From Pseudoalteromonas tunicata (GTDB lineage: Bacteria; Pseudomonadota; Gammaproteobacteria; Enterobacterales; Alteromonadaceae): 64,000 nucleotides of DNA. Shown one piece after another: positions 45,952 to 55,197 of the stretch. How positions within the stretch are numbered: the stretch's first letter is position 1; the number at the start of each line of letters is the position of its first letter. The notes below the pieces were generated by a model. It had not been told where the DNA came from. It saw only the letters and a program-made list of their open reading frames with translations, and did not search any database. The translations under genes were made by a program, and so were the position numbers. The stretch lies in contig NZ_CP011032.1 of assembly GCF_002310815.1 (NCBI RefSeq), positions 536,001 to 600,000 on the forward strand, read 5' to 3'.

Positions 45952-48612
45952 GTGAAATTTTTAAGCTTGATATTTTCCGTGCTGATGTTATTTGGTATGG
46001 CTGAGGCTTCTGCCGCAACTCCAACCCCTCAGCAGCTAGAGCAATTTAAAAAATTACCAAAAGCGCAACAAGAAGCGTTAGCAAAACAATACGGTATCGA
46101 TCTTAGTACATTAAATAAAAAAACGAAAAAAGGGAGCGATGCGAGCAATGTTGATGAAATCTCAGTTTTTCCTCGCAAAGAAGAAGCTCTTTCTGAAGAA
46201 GATAAATTAGAAGAAAAATTTAAACCAAAAGTGCAAGAGCTTAAACCTTTTGGCTATGACTTGTTTGCTGGCGAACCTATGTCATTTATGCCAAGTGAAA
46301 TATCAGCGATACCCGATAGTTATATTGTCGGACGAGGTGATGAGTTTCAAATTAATTTATATGGCAAAGAAAATCAGCTTTATGATGTCGAGGTTGACCG
46401 TGAGGGTCGTCTTGCAATTCCAGATCTTTCACCAGTGTTAGTTGCAGGCCTTAGTTTTTCTGAAGTAAAAGAGCTTATTACTGCCAAAATATCGCAAGAA
46501 ATTATTGGGGTAAAAGCGTTTGTCTCTTTAGGTCGGTTACGTTCAATGCGTGTCATGGTATTAGGTGAAGTATTTAAACCTGGAGCTTATACGGTATCGT
46601 CATTATCTTCATTAAGCCACGCTCTGTTTATTGCAGGAGGGATCAGTGAAATTGGTTCACTGCGCAATATCCAATTAAAACGAGCTGGTCAGACAATAAC
46701 GACACTCGATTATTATGATTTGCTTATCCATGGGGATAATCGTAATGACGTGATGTTAAAGCCGGGAGATGTGGTTTTTGTCCCTGCAGTTGGTAAGCAA
46801 GTATCAATTTCTGGTTTAGTTAAACGCCCTGCAATTTTTGAATTAAAACAAAATGAAACAGCTGAAGATTTAATTAAAATGGCTGGTGGCTTTAAGGCTG
46901 AAGCATTTCCACAAAAAACAATTGTTGAGCGCTATTCTAACAATAGCTTTAAAACCGTATTAACGCTCGATTTCACGCAAAAACCACTTGATTACTCACC
47001 GCAAGATGGTGACGCTGTTAATGTTCAAGCTTCTTCAAAAGAGTTAGAGAATGCAGTGACACTGATGGGGGCAGTCTCTCATCCTGGTAATTATGCTTGG
47101 CAAAAAGGAGATAAAATCTCAACCCTTATTTCTTCATTAAAAACCGATGTATTACCCATTGCTGATTTTGATTATTCACTCATTATTCGTGAAAAAAATA
47201 TTCGAGGTGAAATTGAAGTTTTACAGTTTTCGTTGGTCGATGTATTAAGTCATGTTGATAAGGACTTAATCTTGCAGCCAAGAGATGTAGTGATAGTTTT
47301 TAGCCGTTTTGAAGAAAAAGTTGATGAAAAGCGTGTACTATCAAAAATGGCGTTTACTGAAGATGAAATAGCCTTACAAGATAAGGTTGAGCTTTGGCAA
47401 GAGTATGAAAATAGAAAGTTTCAAGAATATATCGGTATCTTTGAAGAAAAAGAAGAGTTAAAAGAAAAAGATGTAGATAGTTTAACTCAGCTACTTAAAG
47501 GCGAAAAAGAAGAATTAAAAGAAGAAGAATATTCGCTATTTAGTAGAAGAGCGTTGTTAAAGCCAGTTATTTTAAAGTTACAACAACAAGCTTCATCAGG
47601 TGATGAAGCTCAGTTGCTGGCAATTAATGGTAAAGTGCGTTATCCGGGAGTATATCCACTAGTTAAAAATGCTCATTTTGCCAAAGCATTGGCCGCAGCG
47701 GGTGGTTTGTTAGAGTCAGCTTATTTAGAAAAGGCTGAGGTCACTCGCCTTTCTCAAGATAGCGCAGAGAAAGTTGAGCACATCACTTTTAATATTGAAT
47801 CAGCTCTTCAAAATCAAAATGACCAAAAGTACCAATTAAAAAGTAAAGACTCAATTAACATTTTTGCAGTACCAAATTGGCAAGAAGAGGTTTCTGTTCA
47901 GTTAATTGGTGAGGTGCAATTCCCTGGTACATATTCAATTAAGCGCGGTGAAACCCTTGAAAGTGTGCTTGCTCGTGCAGGTGGTTTTACTGAGTTCTCA
48001 GCGCCTGAGGGAGCCATCTTTACCCGTGAGTCAATTCGTGTCAAAGAACGCGCACAATTGAAAAAGCTTTCAGATGATTTACGTCGTGAAATCGCCTCGC
48101 GTAGCTTTCAAAACTCAGTAACGGATTCATCGCTCAGTTATGATGATACTAATAAACTATTAGATGACTTGGCTAAAGTTGAAGCCTTGGGTCGTTTGGT
48201 TATTGATGTTAATGATATTTATAATGGTAGCCAAACTTTAGAGTTAGAAAACGGTGATGCGCTTTACATTCCAGCTGTACAAAATACCGTCAGTGTTATT
48301 GGTGAAGTTAACCTTGCAACCTCACACTTGTTTAATAAAGAAATGACGCTCGAAGCTTATATTGCTGCCAGTGGTGGTTATAAACAACGTGCAGATGAAG
48401 AGCGTATTTATATTATTAAAGCCAATGGTTCAGTACAACTCCCTAATGAAAGTAGTTGGTTCTCAGTAAATAGCGGTACATATTTAGCACCAGGCGATAC
48501 TATCGTTGTGCCGCTTGATGCAGAACATATGGACAAGTTGACTCTTTGGAGTACTGCAACTCAGATTATTTATCAGTTAGGTTTAGCTGCTGCAGCTATC
48601 TCAGCATTGTAA
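45952..48612 (+). CDS. Very large SLBB/Poly_export polysaccharide export protein
   Basis: 886 residues, more than twice Wza. GTG start. A Sec signal peptide (about 1-21, ASAAT) without a lipobox Cys is followed by a Gln/Lys-rich helix, the Poly_export domain (about 120-195; YIVGRGDEFQINLYG and VDREGRLAIPD), and at least five SLBB-type repeats, recognisable by recurring GEVxxPGxY or GxVxxPGxY turns (VLGEVFKPGAYTV, LMGAVSHPGNYAW, INGKVRYPGVYPL, LIGEVQFPGTYSI, VIGEVNLATSHLF). A charged Glu/Lys-rich insert lies at about 455-530. It probably forms the outer-membrane or periplasmic conduit of an exopolysaccharide or capsule. wzz and wecA follow. Confidence 0.86.
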   Translation: MKFLSLIFSVLMLFGMAEASAATPTPQQLEQFKKLPKAQQEALAKQYGIDLSTLNKKTKKGSDASNVDEISVFPRKEEALSEEDKLEEKFKPKVQELKPFGYDLFAGEPMSFMPSEISAIPDSYIVGRGDEFQINLYGKENQLYDVEVDREGRLAIPDLSPVLVAGLSFSEVKELITAKISQEIIGVKAFVSLGRLRSMRVMVLGEVFKPGAYTVSSLSSLSHALFIAGGISEIGSLRNIQLKRAGQTITTLDYYDLLIHGDNRNDVMLKPGDVVFVPAVGKQVSISGLVKRPAIFELKQNETAEDLIKMAGGFKAEAFPQKTIVERYSNNSFKTVLTLDFTQKPLDYSPQDGDAVNVQASSKELENAVTLMGAVSHPGNYAWQKGDKISTLISSLKTDVLPIADFDYSLIIREKNIRGEIEVLQFSLVDVLSHVDKDLILQPRDVVIVFSRFEEKVDEKRVLSKMAFTEDEIALQDKVELWQEYENRKFQEYIGIFEEKEELKEKDVDSLTQLLKGEKEELKEEEYSLFSRRALLKPVILKLQQQASSGDEAQLLAINGKVRYPGVYPLVKNAHFAKALAAAGGLLESAYLEKAEVTRLSQDSAEKVEHITFNIESALQNQNDQKYQLKSKDSINIFAVPNWQEEVSVQLIGEVQFPGTYSIKRGETLESVLARAGGFTEFSAPEGAIFTRESIRVKERAQLKKLSDDLRREIASRSFQNSVTDSSLSYDDTNKLLDDLAKVEALGRLVIDVNDIYNGSQTLELENGDALYIPAVQNTVSVIGEVNLATSHLFNKEMTLEAYIAASGGYKQRADEERIYIIKANGSVQLPNESSWFSVNSGTYLAPGDTIVVPLDAEHMDKLTLWSTATQIIYQLGLAAAAISAL

Positions 48613-48627
48613 TAAATCGTGTTTAAT

Positions 48628-48657
48628 AAGCTTTGCAGATTTACATCTGCAAAGCTT
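48628..48657. repeat. Perfect 13-bp hairpin between the export gene and wzz
   Basis: 48628-48640 is exactly complementary to 48645-48657 with loop TTAC. No T tract follows, so a processing or partial attenuation signal is more likely than full termination. Confidence 0.7.
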
Positions 48658-48693
48658 TGACGCTCAATATTTAAGATATGGAATAAAAAATTA

Positions 48694-49620
48694 ATGCAAT
48701 CAGTTGCAAATAAACTCAATGATGAGATTGAATTAACTCAGTTAATCTCTGCGCTCTGGCAAGGGAAAATCTTAATTGTAGGATTGGTGATTCTGTGTTC
48801 GGCTTGCAGTGTATTTTATGCGTTATCGTTACCAAATATATATAAATCAACAGTACTACTGACCGCAGCTGATGAAAGCCAAAATTCTGGCATGTCTAAA
48901 TTAAACTCTCAATTTGGGGGGTTGGCAGCCATGGCTGGTGTAAAGCTTGGTTCTTCCGGTGTTGATAAATCAGCGCTTGCGCTTGAAATTATAAAAAGCC
49001 ATGCCTTTATAGCTGAATTTATTGATAAAAATAACTTGAAGCCTCTGATTATGGCTGCGGATAATTGGGATTTAGGTACTAATAAAGTATCCTATAAACC
49101 ATCTGTATATAATGCAGAGTCAAAAGTTTGGGTTCGTGAAGCTAAAATTCCTCGCTTACCTGAACCTAGCTCTCAAGAAGTGCACGAAAAATTTATTAAA
49201 GAGCACTTATCTATTAATTCAGATAAAAAGTCGAATTTAGTTTCAATTTCTATCTTTCATGTTTCGCCCTACGTAGCAAAAGATATTGCAGACAAGCTTG
49301 TAGTCGCTATCAATGCAAAAATTAAGAAAGATGACATTGATGAAGCAAATAAAAGTATTGCATATCTTACGTCCGCATTGGGGCAGACCGCTGTCGCTGA
49401 TATGCAAAAAATATTTTATGAGCTCATTGAGCAACAAGAACAAACAAAAATGTTAGCTAATGCTCGAGATCAATATGTATTTAAGGTGATTGATCCCGCG
49501 GTCGTTGCGGAATTAAAAGATAGCCCTAAAAGAGCCATTATTTGTATTTTTGGTAGTGTGCTTGGATTTTTACTTGGTTGCGGCTTTGTTTTAATTCGTT
49601 ATTTTTTGAAAAAGAGTTAA
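48694..49620 (+). CDS. wzz: Wzz-type polysaccharide chain-length determinant
   Basis: Polysaccharide co-polymerase of 308 residues. A membrane helix at about 28-50 (ILIVGLVILCSACSVFYALSL), the Wzz N-terminal domain (YKSTVLLTAADES), a long helical periplasmic region, and a second membrane helix at about 280-302 preceded by the Pro-containing DSPKRA motif (family: P-x2-P-x4-P/A). It lacks a BY-kinase domain. It controls sugar chain length for O-antigen or exopolysaccharide. A hairpin with GTTTTTA follows. Confidence 0.9.
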   Translation: MQSVANKLNDEIELTQLISALWQGKILIVGLVILCSACSVFYALSLPNIYKSTVLLTAADESQNSGMSKLNSQFGGLAAMAGVKLGSSGVDKSALALEIIKSHAFIAEFIDKNNLKPLIMAADNWDLGTNKVSYKPSVYNAESKVWVREAKIPRLPEPSSQEVHEKFIKEHLSINSDKKSNLVSISIFHVSPYVAKDIADKLVVAINAKIKKDDIDEANKSIAYLTSALGQTAVADMQKIFYELIEQQEQTKMLANARDQYVFKVIDPAVVAELKDSPKRAIICIFGSVLGFLLGCGFVLIRYFLKKS

Positions 49621-49694
49621 TTTTAAAACTGAATTTAACTTAGTTTTTTTGCAAGTTAAAAGCTTCAAGTGCAATTAAACTCAGATAATTATAT

Positions 49695-49737
49695 AGCATC
49701 TTAGTTTCTATTTTGGTTATCTAAGGTGCTGTTTTTA
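49695..49737 (+). terminator. Probable terminator after wzz
   Basis: AGCATCTTAG (49695-49704) pairs with CTAAGGTGCT (49721-49730) with one G-T pair, a 16-base loop and then GTTTTTA. The loop is large, so efficiency is uncertain. Confidence 0.5.
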
Positions 49738-49820
49738 CGATTTATATTTATGCCATTAAATTTGTTTTTTTTATGGCCTGTATTACAATATTCACCACAA
49801 TTGGAATTGTATTTAAAATC

Positions 49821-50882
49821 ATGTTTACTGAAACATTAACGATATTTTTTGCTTTTTTTGCATCTTATTTTGCAATCCTTACAATTAAACCTCTAGCTAT
49901 AAAGGTGGGTTTAGTTGATGTGCCTTCAGGGCGAAAAAAGCATATTGGAGCAATTCCTCTTATTGGCGGCTTGTCTATCTTTGTAGCTGTGCTGATGTCT
50001 GTACTGATGTTTTTCCCATTAGATAAATCATTAGTAAGCTATTTGGTGTGTGCAGGAGCAATTGTTGTTTTAGGGGTGATAGATGATTATCGCCAATTAG
50101 GAGTAAAAATAAGACTCTGCATTCAAACCTTAGTTGCATTAGTAATGATGTGGGGTTCAGAAGTTTATATCCATAATTTGGGTGATTTATTTTCCTTTGG
50201 GGTAATTGATTTAGCTTGGTTAGGTATTCCTTTTACTATTGTTTGTGTTATTGCTGCGATTAATGCATTTAATATGATTGATGGTATCGACGGTCTTGCT
50301 GGTTCGCTTAGTATTACCACCCTTGTATCAGTGTTTCTTCTGATGATGTTCAGCGGCAATTTTTCTTTGGCTGCCTTACCGTTAATCATTATCGCCACGA
50401 TAGTGCCTTATCTAGCGTTTAATTTGGGCGTTAAAGGGCATCGAAATCGTAAAATCTTTATGGGTGATGCAGGTTCAATGTTCATCGGTTTAAGTATTGT
50501 TTGGTTTTTAATGGTGGGTACGCAAGGTGAAAATTCTGCATTTCGCCCTGTGACTGCTTTATGGATAATCGCAATCCCATTAATGGATATGCTTGCAATT
50601 ATTATTCGTCGAGTTAAAAAGGGACAATCTCCTTTTATGGCAGACCGTGACCATCTACATCATGTATTTATGCGTATCGGGTTTAGTCCTCGTCGTGCAC
50701 TTTCAGTTATTGTCGTTTTTTCTATGGTAATGAGTGGGATTGGGATTTTAGGGGAATTCTTAGCTGTACCTGATGTCATAATGTTGGTGTTATTTGTTGC
50801 TGTGTTTATGGGTTATTCAACGTGTATTCAACATTGTTGGAAGGTTGCACGGTTTTTAAGGCGTCGTAAGAAAAAAGCTTAA
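49821..50882 (+). CDS. wecA: Undecaprenyl-phosphate GlcNAc-1-phosphate transferase (WecA)
   Basis: Starts assembly of O-antigen or related lipid-linked glycans by making Und-PP-GlcNAc. About 353 residues and 10-11 membrane helices. Motifs: GLVDVPSGRKKHIGAIPLIGG, VIDDYRQLG, NAFNMIDGIDGLAG, KIFMGDAGSMF and the DRDHLHHVF histidines. The frame is open from 49773, but ATG 49821 aligns with the E. coli start; neither has a clear Shine-Dalgarno. It completes a three-gene polysaccharide block with wzz and the SLBB export gene; further glycan genes are absent because the T2S-like operon follows. Confidence 0.92.
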   Translation: MFTETLTIFFAFFASYFAILTIKPLAIKVGLVDVPSGRKKHIGAIPLIGGLSIFVAVLMSVLMFFPLDKSLVSYLVCAGAIVVLGVIDDYRQLGVKIRLCIQTLVALVMMWGSEVYIHNLGDLFSFGVIDLAWLGIPFTIVCVIAAINAFNMIDGIDGLAGSLSITTLVSVFLLMMFSGNFSLAALPLIIIATIVPYLAFNLGVKGHRNRKIFMGDAGSMFIGLSIVWFLMVGTQGENSAFRPVTALWIIAIPLMDMLAIIIRRVKKGQSPFMADRDHLHHVFMRIGFSPRRALSVIVVFSMVMSGIGILGEFLAVPDVIMLVLFVAVFMGYSTCIQHCWKVARFLRRRKKKA

Positions 50883-50894
50883 TTACCCATTTAG

Positions 50895-50930
50895 CCAAGC
50901 CTTAAATTTTTTATCAGGGCTTGGTTATTC
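50895..50930 (+). terminator. Weak terminator-like hairpin after wecA
   Basis: CCAAGCC (50895-50901) pairs with GGCTTGG (50918-50924), followed by TTATTCTT. The loop of 16 is long. Confidence 0.4.
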
Positions 50931-51049
50931 TTCATATTTAAAATCGTAAAAAAGTATTTCAATCAATCTTCTTCCATCGACAGTCCTTCGCAATATTGTT
51001 AGTATCGACACCCATATTACATCCGTTAAGCATAGAAATTGTAAAAATT

Positions 51050-51460
51050 ATGAAGCAAAGAAATTCAGCTCCTCAATCTGGTTTTACTATGATGGAACTA
51101 CTGATTGTAATCGTTATTTTAGGCTTACTAATGTCTCTTGTAGCACCTAAATTTTTTAACAAATTAAGTACGGCAGAGCGTGGCATTGCAGCTACTCAAA
51201 TGTCTGCATTTGAAACTGCATTAGATACTTATCGATTAGACTTAGGTAAATACCCACAAAAGCTAGAAGACTTACGAGCGGGCACCGAACCTCGTTGGGA
51301 TGGTCCATATTTACCAAAAGATATCCCACTTGACCCTTGGGGTAATCCTTATATCTATAAAGTTCCAGGTGAAGATGGTCGTCCTTACAGCATAATGTCT
51401 TATGGTGCCGATGGTAAGCTTGGCGGTGAAGACAGCAACGCAGATATAGTTCACAATTGA
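51050..51460 (+). CDS. gspG: Type II secretion-like major pseudopilin GspG
   Basis: 136 residues. Prepilin cleavage site SG/FTMMELLIVIVILG with Glu5, a hydrophobic N-terminal helix, and the GspG C-terminal signature: WDGPYLPKDIPLDPWGNPYIYK, DGRPYSIMSYGADGKLGG and EDSNADI (read in parts), the calcium-binding loop. ATG at 51050 is chosen; an open frame reaches 50996 but would put too many residues before the cleavage site. First gene of the operon; gspE starts in the TGATG of its stop. Function: main subunit of the pseudopilus that pushes substrates through the secretin. Confidence 0.93.
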   Translation: MKQRNSAPQSGFTMMELLIVIVILGLLMSLVAPKFFNKLSTAERGIAATQMSAFETALDTYRLDLGKYPQKLEDLRAGTEPRWDGPYLPKDIPLDPWGNPYIYKVPGEDGRPYSIMSYGADGKLGGEDSNADIVHN

Positions 51461-53112
51461 TGGATATGTCACAATTATTGCGTGATGAATTTTTTATCAC
51501 GCAAACAGACCTTGAGCGCGCTCTTAGTTTTCAACAGCGCTTTGGTGGTCGTTTAGAGCAAATATTGGTTAATATGGGCAGCTTGCCTGATGACCAAGTA
51601 CCTCATTTCTTATCTCGCTATTTAGCTATTCCCTTATTCGACTTGTTTTTTTGGCAAGAACAAGTGTTGCCAAAAATTACCGACGAAGACTTTAAACTAC
51701 TGTTATCTAAAAATTGGTTACCGTTAAAAGTTGATGGTAATAACTGGCAGTTTGCGTGTGTTTTTCCTTTAGAATTAACCATTAACGAATGGTTAAGCAA
51801 AAAAAATATTAATGCTGAATTATTCATTGCAACCGAATCTGATATTCAAAGCTTACTGAGCCAATATGAGCAACATACGGTAGAAGAGGATAACTCTGAG
51901 TTTATAGGTGATGAAGATGATAGGCTACGTGAGCTTGCAACCGAAGCACCCACAGTTAACCTACTTAACTCTTTAATATCGCGTGCTTTGCGCCAAGGCG
52001 CATCAGATATGCATCTTGAGCCTTATCAGGGGCGTTACCGCGTACGTTATCGTGTTGATGGGGTATTGCATGAGGTTGAGCGTTTAGCACCAAAAATGCA
52101 GCTACCAATCGTCACGCGTTTAAAGATTTTATCGGGTATGGACATCGCTGAAAAGCGCCGTCCACAAGATGGAAAAATTGAGATGAAAATCTCAAATCAA
52201 GAAATCGATATTCGAGTATCTGCACTGCCTCTAAACGATGGCGAATCAGTGGTAATGCGTTTTTTACGTAAAGATAATGTGCAATATGCGATGTCAGTAC
52301 TCGGTTTATCGGCTGATATCGAAGCCATGATCCAGCGAGATATTCGAACCACAGCGGGTGTAGTATTATTAACCGGTCCGACCGGTTCAGGTAAAACCAC
52401 CACACTGTATACTTTTTTAAATGCACTCAATAATGATGATGTAAAAATCATCACACTTGAAGATCCGGTAGAATATCAGTTGCCAGGCATTAACCAAGTG
52501 CAAGTTAACAGCGACATCGGTTTTGACTTCTCAGCTGGTCTTAGAAGTATTGTACGTCAAGATCCTGATATCATTATGCTGGGTGAAATTCGAGATAAAG
52601 AAACTGCACAAATCGCGTTGCAATCTGCGTTAACGGGTCACTTAGTATTTTCAACCGTACATACCAACGATGCTGCCAGTGCTTATACTCGCTTACTCGA
52701 TTTAGGGGTAGAAGAGTTTTTACTTAATGCTGCGTTAGTCTCGATAGTCGCACAGCGTTTGGCGCGTAAAATTTGTAGCCAGTGCAGCGAACCACACCCA
52801 CAAGCACAGCAGCTGATCGAAAAATATCACTTAACCGCATTTGCAGATAAATTTGAGTTAGGTGAAATTAATTTACGCAAAGGGGCAGGTTGTGATCATT
52901 GTTCTAATACCGGTTACAAAGGCCGTATGGCAGTAACTGAGTACTTAGGTTGTGATGATGCTATTAAAGCGATGCCAAAAGATGCTGACTTTATCAACAA
53001 AGCCAAAGCGCATAACCAATCGTTAAATCGTCGTACCTTGCTTGAAGATGGTTTATACAAAGCAGTGCAAGGGTTAACGACCATTGACGAAGTATTGCGA
53101 GTTGCGGGTTAA
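51460..53112 (+). CDS. gspE: Type II secretion-like ATPase GspE
   Basis: Cytoplasmic hexameric ATPase powering the pseudopilus. 550 residues: N-terminal domain (about 1-150) that binds GspL, then the catalytic core with Walker A GPTGSGKTTTLYT near residue 305, the Asp and His boxes (ITLEDPVEYQ, GHLVFSTVHTNDA), Walker B DPDIIMLGEIRDKETA and the C-terminal four-cysteine zinc module (CSQC and CDHC). ATG 51460 overlaps the gspG stop by one base. The zinc module is typical of GspE and PilB, not of PilT. Confidence 0.94.
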   Translation: MDMSQLLRDEFFITQTDLERALSFQQRFGGRLEQILVNMGSLPDDQVPHFLSRYLAIPLFDLFFWQEQVLPKITDEDFKLLLSKNWLPLKVDGNNWQFACVFPLELTINEWLSKKNINAELFIATESDIQSLLSQYEQHTVEEDNSEFIGDEDDRLRELATEAPTVNLLNSLISRALRQGASDMHLEPYQGRYRVRYRVDGVLHEVERLAPKMQLPIVTRLKILSGMDIAEKRRPQDGKIEMKISNQEIDIRVSALPLNDGESVVMRFLRKDNVQYAMSVLGLSADIEAMIQRDIRTTAGVVLLTGPTGSGKTTTLYTFLNALNNDDVKIITLEDPVEYQLPGINQVQVNSDIGFDFSAGLRSIVRQDPDIIMLGEIRDKETAQIALQSALTGHLVFSTVHTNDAASAYTRLLDLGVEEFLLNAALVSIVAQRLARKICSQCSEPHPQAQQLIEKYHLTAFADKFELGEINLRKGAGCDHCSNTGYKGRMAVTEYLGCDDAIKAMPKDADFINKAKAHNQSLNRRTLLEDGLYKAVQGLTTIDEVLRVAG

Positions 53113-54314
53113 TGGCATTATTTAATTACAAAGCTTACGATAGTTCAGGCGCTAAAACCGATGGCCAGATTGAGGCCACCGACCAAGCTCATGCCCTAGA
53201 GTTACTGAAAAAGCAGGGTTTACTGCCCTCAGAAATTAAACTCTATCAAGAGCCTGGTAAAAGCGTATTAAGTTTTGGTGATAAAGTAAATCTGGCCGAT
53301 TTAGAGTTTTTAACCGCAGAGCTGAGTTTGTTATTAGAATCGGGCGTTAAAATTGACCGCGGTATCGATATCATTCGTAAAACCAAAGCAAAACCTGCAT
53401 TGGCTAAGTTACTCAATGAGCTCAATCAGAGCATCAAAAAAGGCAATAACTTGTCTGATGCGTGCCGCGAGCACCCCGAAGTATTTGATGAACTCTATTG
53501 CAACCTGATTGAACTGGGTGAAGCGTCGGGTAATTTAAGTGAAATTTTTGCTGATTTAGCCAAAGATTTAAAATTTAAACGCGACTTACGCAGCAAAATA
53601 ATTAGCTCGCTCACGTACCCAAGCGTTATTTTCTTTGTCTGTATTTTAAGCATTGTCTTCATTTTTAATTTTATTATTCCAAAAATGTCGAGCATGTTTG
53701 CCGATGCAAAAGACTTACCCTGGTACACCCAAATGATGCTTAGCAGTAGCGAGTGGATGATGCAGTACCAAGGCCTGCTGTTAATTGGCTTAATCGCCAG
53801 TGTATTTGGCATTATTGCCGCTGCTAAACGCCCTAAGTTTTTAGCGTGGTGGCAAAATACGTCACTCAAACTGCCTGTAATCAAAACCGCGATTGTAACC
53901 ATTGAGAGAATTCGTTTTAACAGCGGTTTAGCTATGATGGTAAAAGCCGGTGTACCCATTGATAAAGCATTAGGCCTCTCAGCTGGTAACATTAAAAACC
54001 ATCAACTGCGCCGCGAAATGGAAATCGTAAAACAAAAAGTAAAACGTGGCAGTGCACTTACTCCTTCATTAAAACAGACCTCACTTTATCCTGATTTTTT
54101 TATCTCACTCCTTGAGGTTGGTGAAGAGTCGGGTAATTTAGAGCGAGTATTTAATGAAGTTGCAAACCGCTCGCGTCAAGAATTTGAAAGCTGGACCACA
54201 AAAATGACCACACTAATCGAACCGTTAATGATTTTATTTATGGGTGGATTTGTGGGTAGTGTGGTAGTTGTCATGCTACTTAGTATGGTTTCTTTAAATG
54301 ATGTCGGTTTTTAA
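53112..54314 (+). CDS. gspF: Type II secretion-like inner-membrane platform GspF
   Basis: 400 residues, the standard length. Begins MALFNYKAYDSSGAK, typical of the family; two repeated T2SF cytoplasmic domains (about 65-190 and 270-392; SLLLESGVKIDRGIDII and AMMVKAGVPIDKALGL) and three membrane helices (about 165-190, 220-240, 370-395). The second domain ends PLMILFMGGFVGSVVVVMLL. Start overlaps gspE by one base (TAATG). It holds the ATPase and pseudopilus at the inner membrane. Confidence 0.94.
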   Translation: MALFNYKAYDSSGAKTDGQIEATDQAHALELLKKQGLLPSEIKLYQEPGKSVLSFGDKVNLADLEFLTAELSLLLESGVKIDRGIDIIRKTKAKPALAKLLNELNQSIKKGNNLSDACREHPEVFDELYCNLIELGEASGNLSEIFADLAKDLKFKRDLRSKIISSLTYPSVIFFVCILSIVFIFNFIIPKMSSMFADAKDLPWYTQMMLSSSEWMMQYQGLLLIGLIASVFGIIAAAKRPKFLAWWQNTSLKLPVIKTAIVTIERIRFNSGLAMMVKAGVPIDKALGLSAGNIKNHQLRREMEIVKQKVKRGSALTPSLKQTSLYPDFFISLLEVGEESGNLERVFNEVANRSRQEFESWTTKMTTLIEPLMILFMGGFVGSVVVVMLLSMVSLNDVGF

Positions 54315-54317
54315 GTT

Positions 54318-54767
54318 ATGTTTACTGGATCATTGTCTCAGGCTAATTTATTGCATCACTCAAAGGGCTTTACCTTAATTGAGTTAATGATTGTTATGGG
54401 AGTTGTCGCGTTATTAATGGGATTGGTTGGTCCTTTAACAATGCAACAATTAGATAAAAATGAATCGCATGCCGAACTGTTAACTTTAAAAAGAGAGTTT
54501 AGCTATTTAAGTAAGGTTGCATATATTACTGGTCAAAGTTTTCAAATTAATATTGATGGGAAACAGCTTGAGATTATAAATCTCAACAATGGAAAGGTTG
54601 AATCCGTAAAAGAATATAAACAGCTTTTTTTTGATAAAAAAAGAGTTGTTATCAATAAGTCTGGTTTTACTAATGATATCGATATAGTTGTCAACTTCAT
54701 GAGTAAAAAAGACGTAATTTCATTGAATGATTTAATCAATAAGCCTTATACCGATGCTAAAAAATAA
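54318..54767 (+). CDS. gspH: Minor pseudopilin, GspH-like
   Basis: 149 residues. Prepilin motif KG/FTLIELMIVMGVVALLMG at about 17-34 with Glu5; the rest is short and AT-rich in DNA, without strong identity to known GspH, so the letter is assigned by position (after F, before I). Overlaps gspI by 14 bases. Likely part of the pseudopilus tip complex. Confidence 0.75.
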   Translation: MFTGSLSQANLLHHSKGFTLIELMIVMGVVALLMGLVGPLTMQQLDKNESHAELLTLKREFSYLSKVAYITGQSFQINIDGKQLEIINLNNGKVESVKEYKQLFFDKKRVVINKSGFTNDIDIVVNFMSKKDVISLNDLINKPYTDAKK

Positions 54768-55197
54768 TCGCAAAAAAAATCAAAGAGCAGGTTTTACTTT
54801 GATTGAAGTGATGATTGCGAGTGTTATTCTTTTTAGCTCAATCTCAGTGTTGGCTTTAATTTATAAAGGTGTTGTAGTCTCAACTATAAAGGCTGAAGAG
54901 CATGTTAGTATCAGTTTTGCTGTACCATTTATTCAAAAAGAGATTAGAAAAAATATTTTATCTAATACAAAACCAGATAGTGAATCAATGTCAGGGCAAG
55001 GTAATATTTTAAATGCTAAATATAAGTGGTCAGCTAATGTTACTCTTTATGAATCTCCACCTAAAAGCTATGATCCAGAAACTGGTGCGTTAGTTACTCA
55101 CCCGAAAAAATATAAAAAATGGTTAGTTGATCTATCAATTTCAGTTAACTCAACAAATCAAAGCTATCAGTATGGTGAAGTTTCTTGGCATGAATAA
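54754..55197 (+). CDS. gspI: Minor pseudopilin, GspI-like
   Basis: 147 residues. Prepilin motif AG/FTLIEVMIASVILFSSI, whose EVMIA pattern is typical of GspI (usually EVLVA). The C-terminal region is Lys/Tyr-rich. Assigned by motif and order. Overlaps gspH and gspJ. Confidence 0.75.
   Translation: MLKNNRKKNQRAGFTLIEVMIASVILFSSISVLALIYKGVVVSTIKAEEHVSISFAVPFIQKEIRKNILSNTKPDSESMSGQGNILNAKYKWSANVTLYESPPKSYDPETGALVTHPKKYKKWLVDLSISVNSTNQSYQYGEVSWHE

Noticed and set aside
53495..53992. Minus-strand open frame of 165 codons inside gspF
   Set aside because: It is a shadow of a conserved gene; no family motif or Shine-Dalgarno was seen.
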